DNA of 7,326 bases from NCBI GenBank assembly GCA_903917505.1, contig CAIXAY010000053.1:1-7326 (forward strand). The letters run 5' to 3'. The stretch comes from an uncultured beta proteobacterium. GTDB taxonomy: Bacteria > Pseudomonadota > Gammaproteobacteria > Burkholderiales > Rhodocyclaceae. Position 1 is the stretch's first letter, and every line of letters starts with the position of its first letter. Below are positions 5,923 to 7,326 of the stretch, piece by piece. A program made the translations under genes and the position numbers. A model generated the notes under the pieces. That model was not told the origin of the DNA. It worked only from the letters and a program-made list of their open reading frames with translations, and searched no databases.

Positions 5923-7059
5923 ATGAAATTTGCCGTTTGGCGTTTGACGCCTTGCCTTTTCGCATTGATTCTTGCGGCGTGCAGTTCGCTTGGCTTGGAA
6001 TCGAAGAAAATTGATTACAAATCCGCCGCCACGGTAAAAGTTCCGACGCTCGAGGTGCCGCCGGATCTGACCTCGCCGGCACGCGATGACCGTTACGCCG
6101 TGCCCGATCTCGCCGGCAAGGGGGCGGCGACCTACTCGGCGTATTCCGAGGAGCGCTCGCCGCAGGCGCGCGCGCAGCAATCCAGCGATATTCTGCCGCA
6201 GATCGACAAGGCGCATATCCAGCGCGCCGGCAACCAGCGCTGGCTGACCGTTGTCGGCAAGCCCGACCAACTCTGGGATACGATCAAGGAGTTCTGGCAG
6301 GAGACCGGATTCCTGATCAAGCTTGAGCTGCGCGAAGCCGGCGTGATGGAAACCGACTGGGCGGAAAACCGCGCCAAGATCGGCGAGGACGGGCTGCGCA
6401 ACCTGCTCGGCAAGGTCATCGATTCGCTTTATTCGACGGCCGAGCGCGACAAGTTCCGCACGCGCATGGAGCCCGGCACCGAGCCGGGCACGACCGACAT
6501 TTTCATCAGCCATCGCGGCATGTATGAAATTTATGTTAGCGAAGGGAAGGACCAGACTAAGTGGCAACCGCGCGAGCCGGATCCCGAACTCGAAGCGGAA
6601 ATGCTGCGCCGGCTGATGGTGCGCTTCGGCAGCGACCAGAAACGCGCCGAGGCCGATATGGCGGCGGCCAGGACAAGCCCGGCCGATCGCGCCAAACTGA
6701 CACGCAGCAATGACGGCGCAGGGACGCTCGAGGTGCAGGAATCGTTTGATCGCGCCTGGCGCCGCATCGGACTCTCGCTTGATCGCGTCGGCTTCACGGT
6801 CGAGGACAGGGATCGCTCGAAGGGCCTGTATTTCGTCCGCTACGTCGATCCGGAACTCGACCAGAAGAAGGACGATGGGTTCATGTCGAAACTCGCTTTC
6901 TGGAAGAGTGCCAAGCCTGATGCACAGACGCGCTACCGCATCTTTGTAAAAGATGGTGGGCCGCTGTCGACGGTGCAGGTCCTCTCCGCCGAGGGCGGTG
7001 TCGACCAGTCCGAAACGTCGAAGAAGATTCTCAGCCTGCTCTACGATCAGCTGAAGTGA
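5923..7059 (+). CDS. bamC: Outer-membrane beta-barrel assembly lipoprotein BamC
   Basis: This 378-residue lipoprotein is predicted to be a component of the Bam complex that folds outer-membrane proteins. It starts with a signal peptide and lipobox LAAC, so C20 should be lipidated. A flexible N-terminal segment follows; its stretch LEVPPDLTSP and YAVP (43-61) resembles the BamD-binding part of E. coli BamC. Two alpha/beta helix-grip domains come next, at about 98-208 and 262-378. The first contains GNQRWLTVVGKPDQLWDTIKEFW and the ISHRGM motif (195-200) common in this family. E. coli BamC is somewhat shorter. A tandem EPGT-EPGT (183-190) lies in the first domain. The gene follows dapA by 23 bases and its stop overlaps the next start (TGATG), so the three genes probably share a transcript. 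Confidence 0.95.
   Translation: MKFAVWRLTPCLFALILAACSSLGLESKKIDYKSAATVKVPTLEVPPDLTSPARDDRYAVPDLAGKGAATYSAYSEERSPQARAQQSSDILPQIDKAHIQRAGNQRWLTVVGKPDQLWDTIKEFWQETGFLIKLELREAGVMETDWAENRAKIGEDGLRNLLGKVIDSLYSTAERDKFRTRMEPGTEPGTTDIFISHRGMYEIYVSEGKDQTKWQPREPDPELEAEMLRRLMVRFGSDQKRAEADMAAARTSPADRAKLTRSNDGAGTLEVQESFDRAWRRIGLSLDRVGFTVEDRDRSKGLYFVRYVDPELDQKKDDGFMSKLAFWKSAKPDAQTRYRIFVKDGGPLSTVQVLSAEGGVDQSETSKKILSLLYDQLK
6471..6489. repeat. 7-bp inverted repeat and 12-bp tandem duplication in bamC
   Basis: GCCCGGC (6471-6477) and GCCGGGC (6483-6489) are perfect complements around five bases. The same place holds a near-perfect 12-base tandem repeat (6470-6481 region) that encodes EPGT twice at BamC residues 183-190. 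This looks like a small in-frame duplication. Confidence 0.6.
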
Positions 7060-7326
7060 TGCGTTTCGCTTCGCTCGGCAGCGGCAGTCGGGGCAACTGC
7101 CTGATCGTCGAGGCCGGCGTGACCAAGCTGCTGCTCGATTGCGGTTTCTCGGTGCGCACGACGATTGCGAGGCTCGCGCGCCTGGGCATCGCGCCCGAGG
7201 AAATCGACGGGGTGCTGGTGACGCACGAGCACAGCGATCATATCGCCGGCGTTTTCAAATTCGCCAGCCGCTACAAAATTCCGGTCTACCTGACACATGG
7301 CACGCGCGACGCCGTGCCTGTTACCG
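7059..7326 (+). CDS. Metallo-beta-lactamase-fold hydrolase, YycJ/WalJ-like (N-terminal part)
   Basis: The reading frame opens with ATG at 7059, sharing its A with the bamC stop, and runs to the window end without a stop. The first 89 residues begin MRFASLGSGSRGN, the typical opening of YycJ/WalJ-like proteins. They carry the metal-binding HxHxDH motif THEHSDH, with H56, H58, D60 and H61 as ligands. The family is usually about 250-270 residues, so roughly a third is visible. Relatives are thought to be DNA exonucleases or other phosphodiesterases; the function here is inferred from family only. No independent ribosome-binding site is clear, which fits translational coupling to bamC. Confidence 0.9.
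   Translation, partial: MRFASLGSGSRGNCLIVEAGVTKLLLDCGFSVRTTIARLARLGIAPEEIDGVLVTHEHSDHIAGVFKFASRYKIPVYLTHGTRDAVPVT

Noticed and set aside
5416..6567. A 383-codon minus-strand frame across dapA and bamC
   Set aside because: It has no family resemblance and lies antisense to two well-supported genes, a pattern expected from GC-rich codon bias.
1..7326. Search for a defence island, CRISPR array, insertion sequence, prophage, tRNA or retron-like element
   Set aside because: All coding space is taken by housekeeping-type genes with uniform composition. The gaps (87 and 109 bases) are too small, and I see no repeat arrays, transposase motifs or tRNA-like folds.

Overview
The window is GC-rich, densely coded bacterial DNA with G or C at most third codon positions. 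It carries parts of three transcription units. The dapA-bamC-MBL hydrolase order, the form of BamC and the codon bias suggest a betaproteobacterium, perhaps a Rhodocyclales relative. That placement is inference from gene content, not a database result.

Layout. Positions 22-3891, minus strand, hold a tightly packed three-gene operon read right to left: a MoxR-family AAA+ ATPase, a DUF58 membrane-anchored protein and a TgpA-type membrane transglutaminase. Each start codon overlaps the preceding stop. An 87-base divergent control region (3892-3978) separates this operon from a plus-strand histone-deacetylase-family amidohydrolase (3979-4905). A 109-base gap follows. It contains a possible -10 box and no convincing terminator. 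The plus-strand cluster dapA (5015-5899), bamC (5923-7059) and a YycJ/WalJ-like metallo-beta-lactamase-fold hydrolase (7059 onward, cut by the window edge) comes next.

How the genes work together. The minus-strand trio looks like an envelope module: a cytosolic chaperone-like ATPase, a membrane protein with a vWA-like tail, and a membrane enzyme whose transglutaminase domain should face the periplasm. Its substrate is unknown. The deacetylase is a separate divergent gene with no obvious functional tie. DapA makes the lysine and diaminopimelate precursor for peptidoglycan, and BamC is a lipoprotein of the outer-membrane beta-barrel assembly machine. dapA-bamC adjacency is also found in E. coli. 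The third gene is probably a DNA-processing or housekeeping hydrolase and is translationally coupled to bamC.

I see no mobile element, phage gene, CRISPR array, tRNA or rRNA. Most of the window is ordinary core genome. The parts with real unknowns are the MoxR-DUF58-TgpA module, the small divergent control region, and a dense patch of DNA symmetry inside tgpA.
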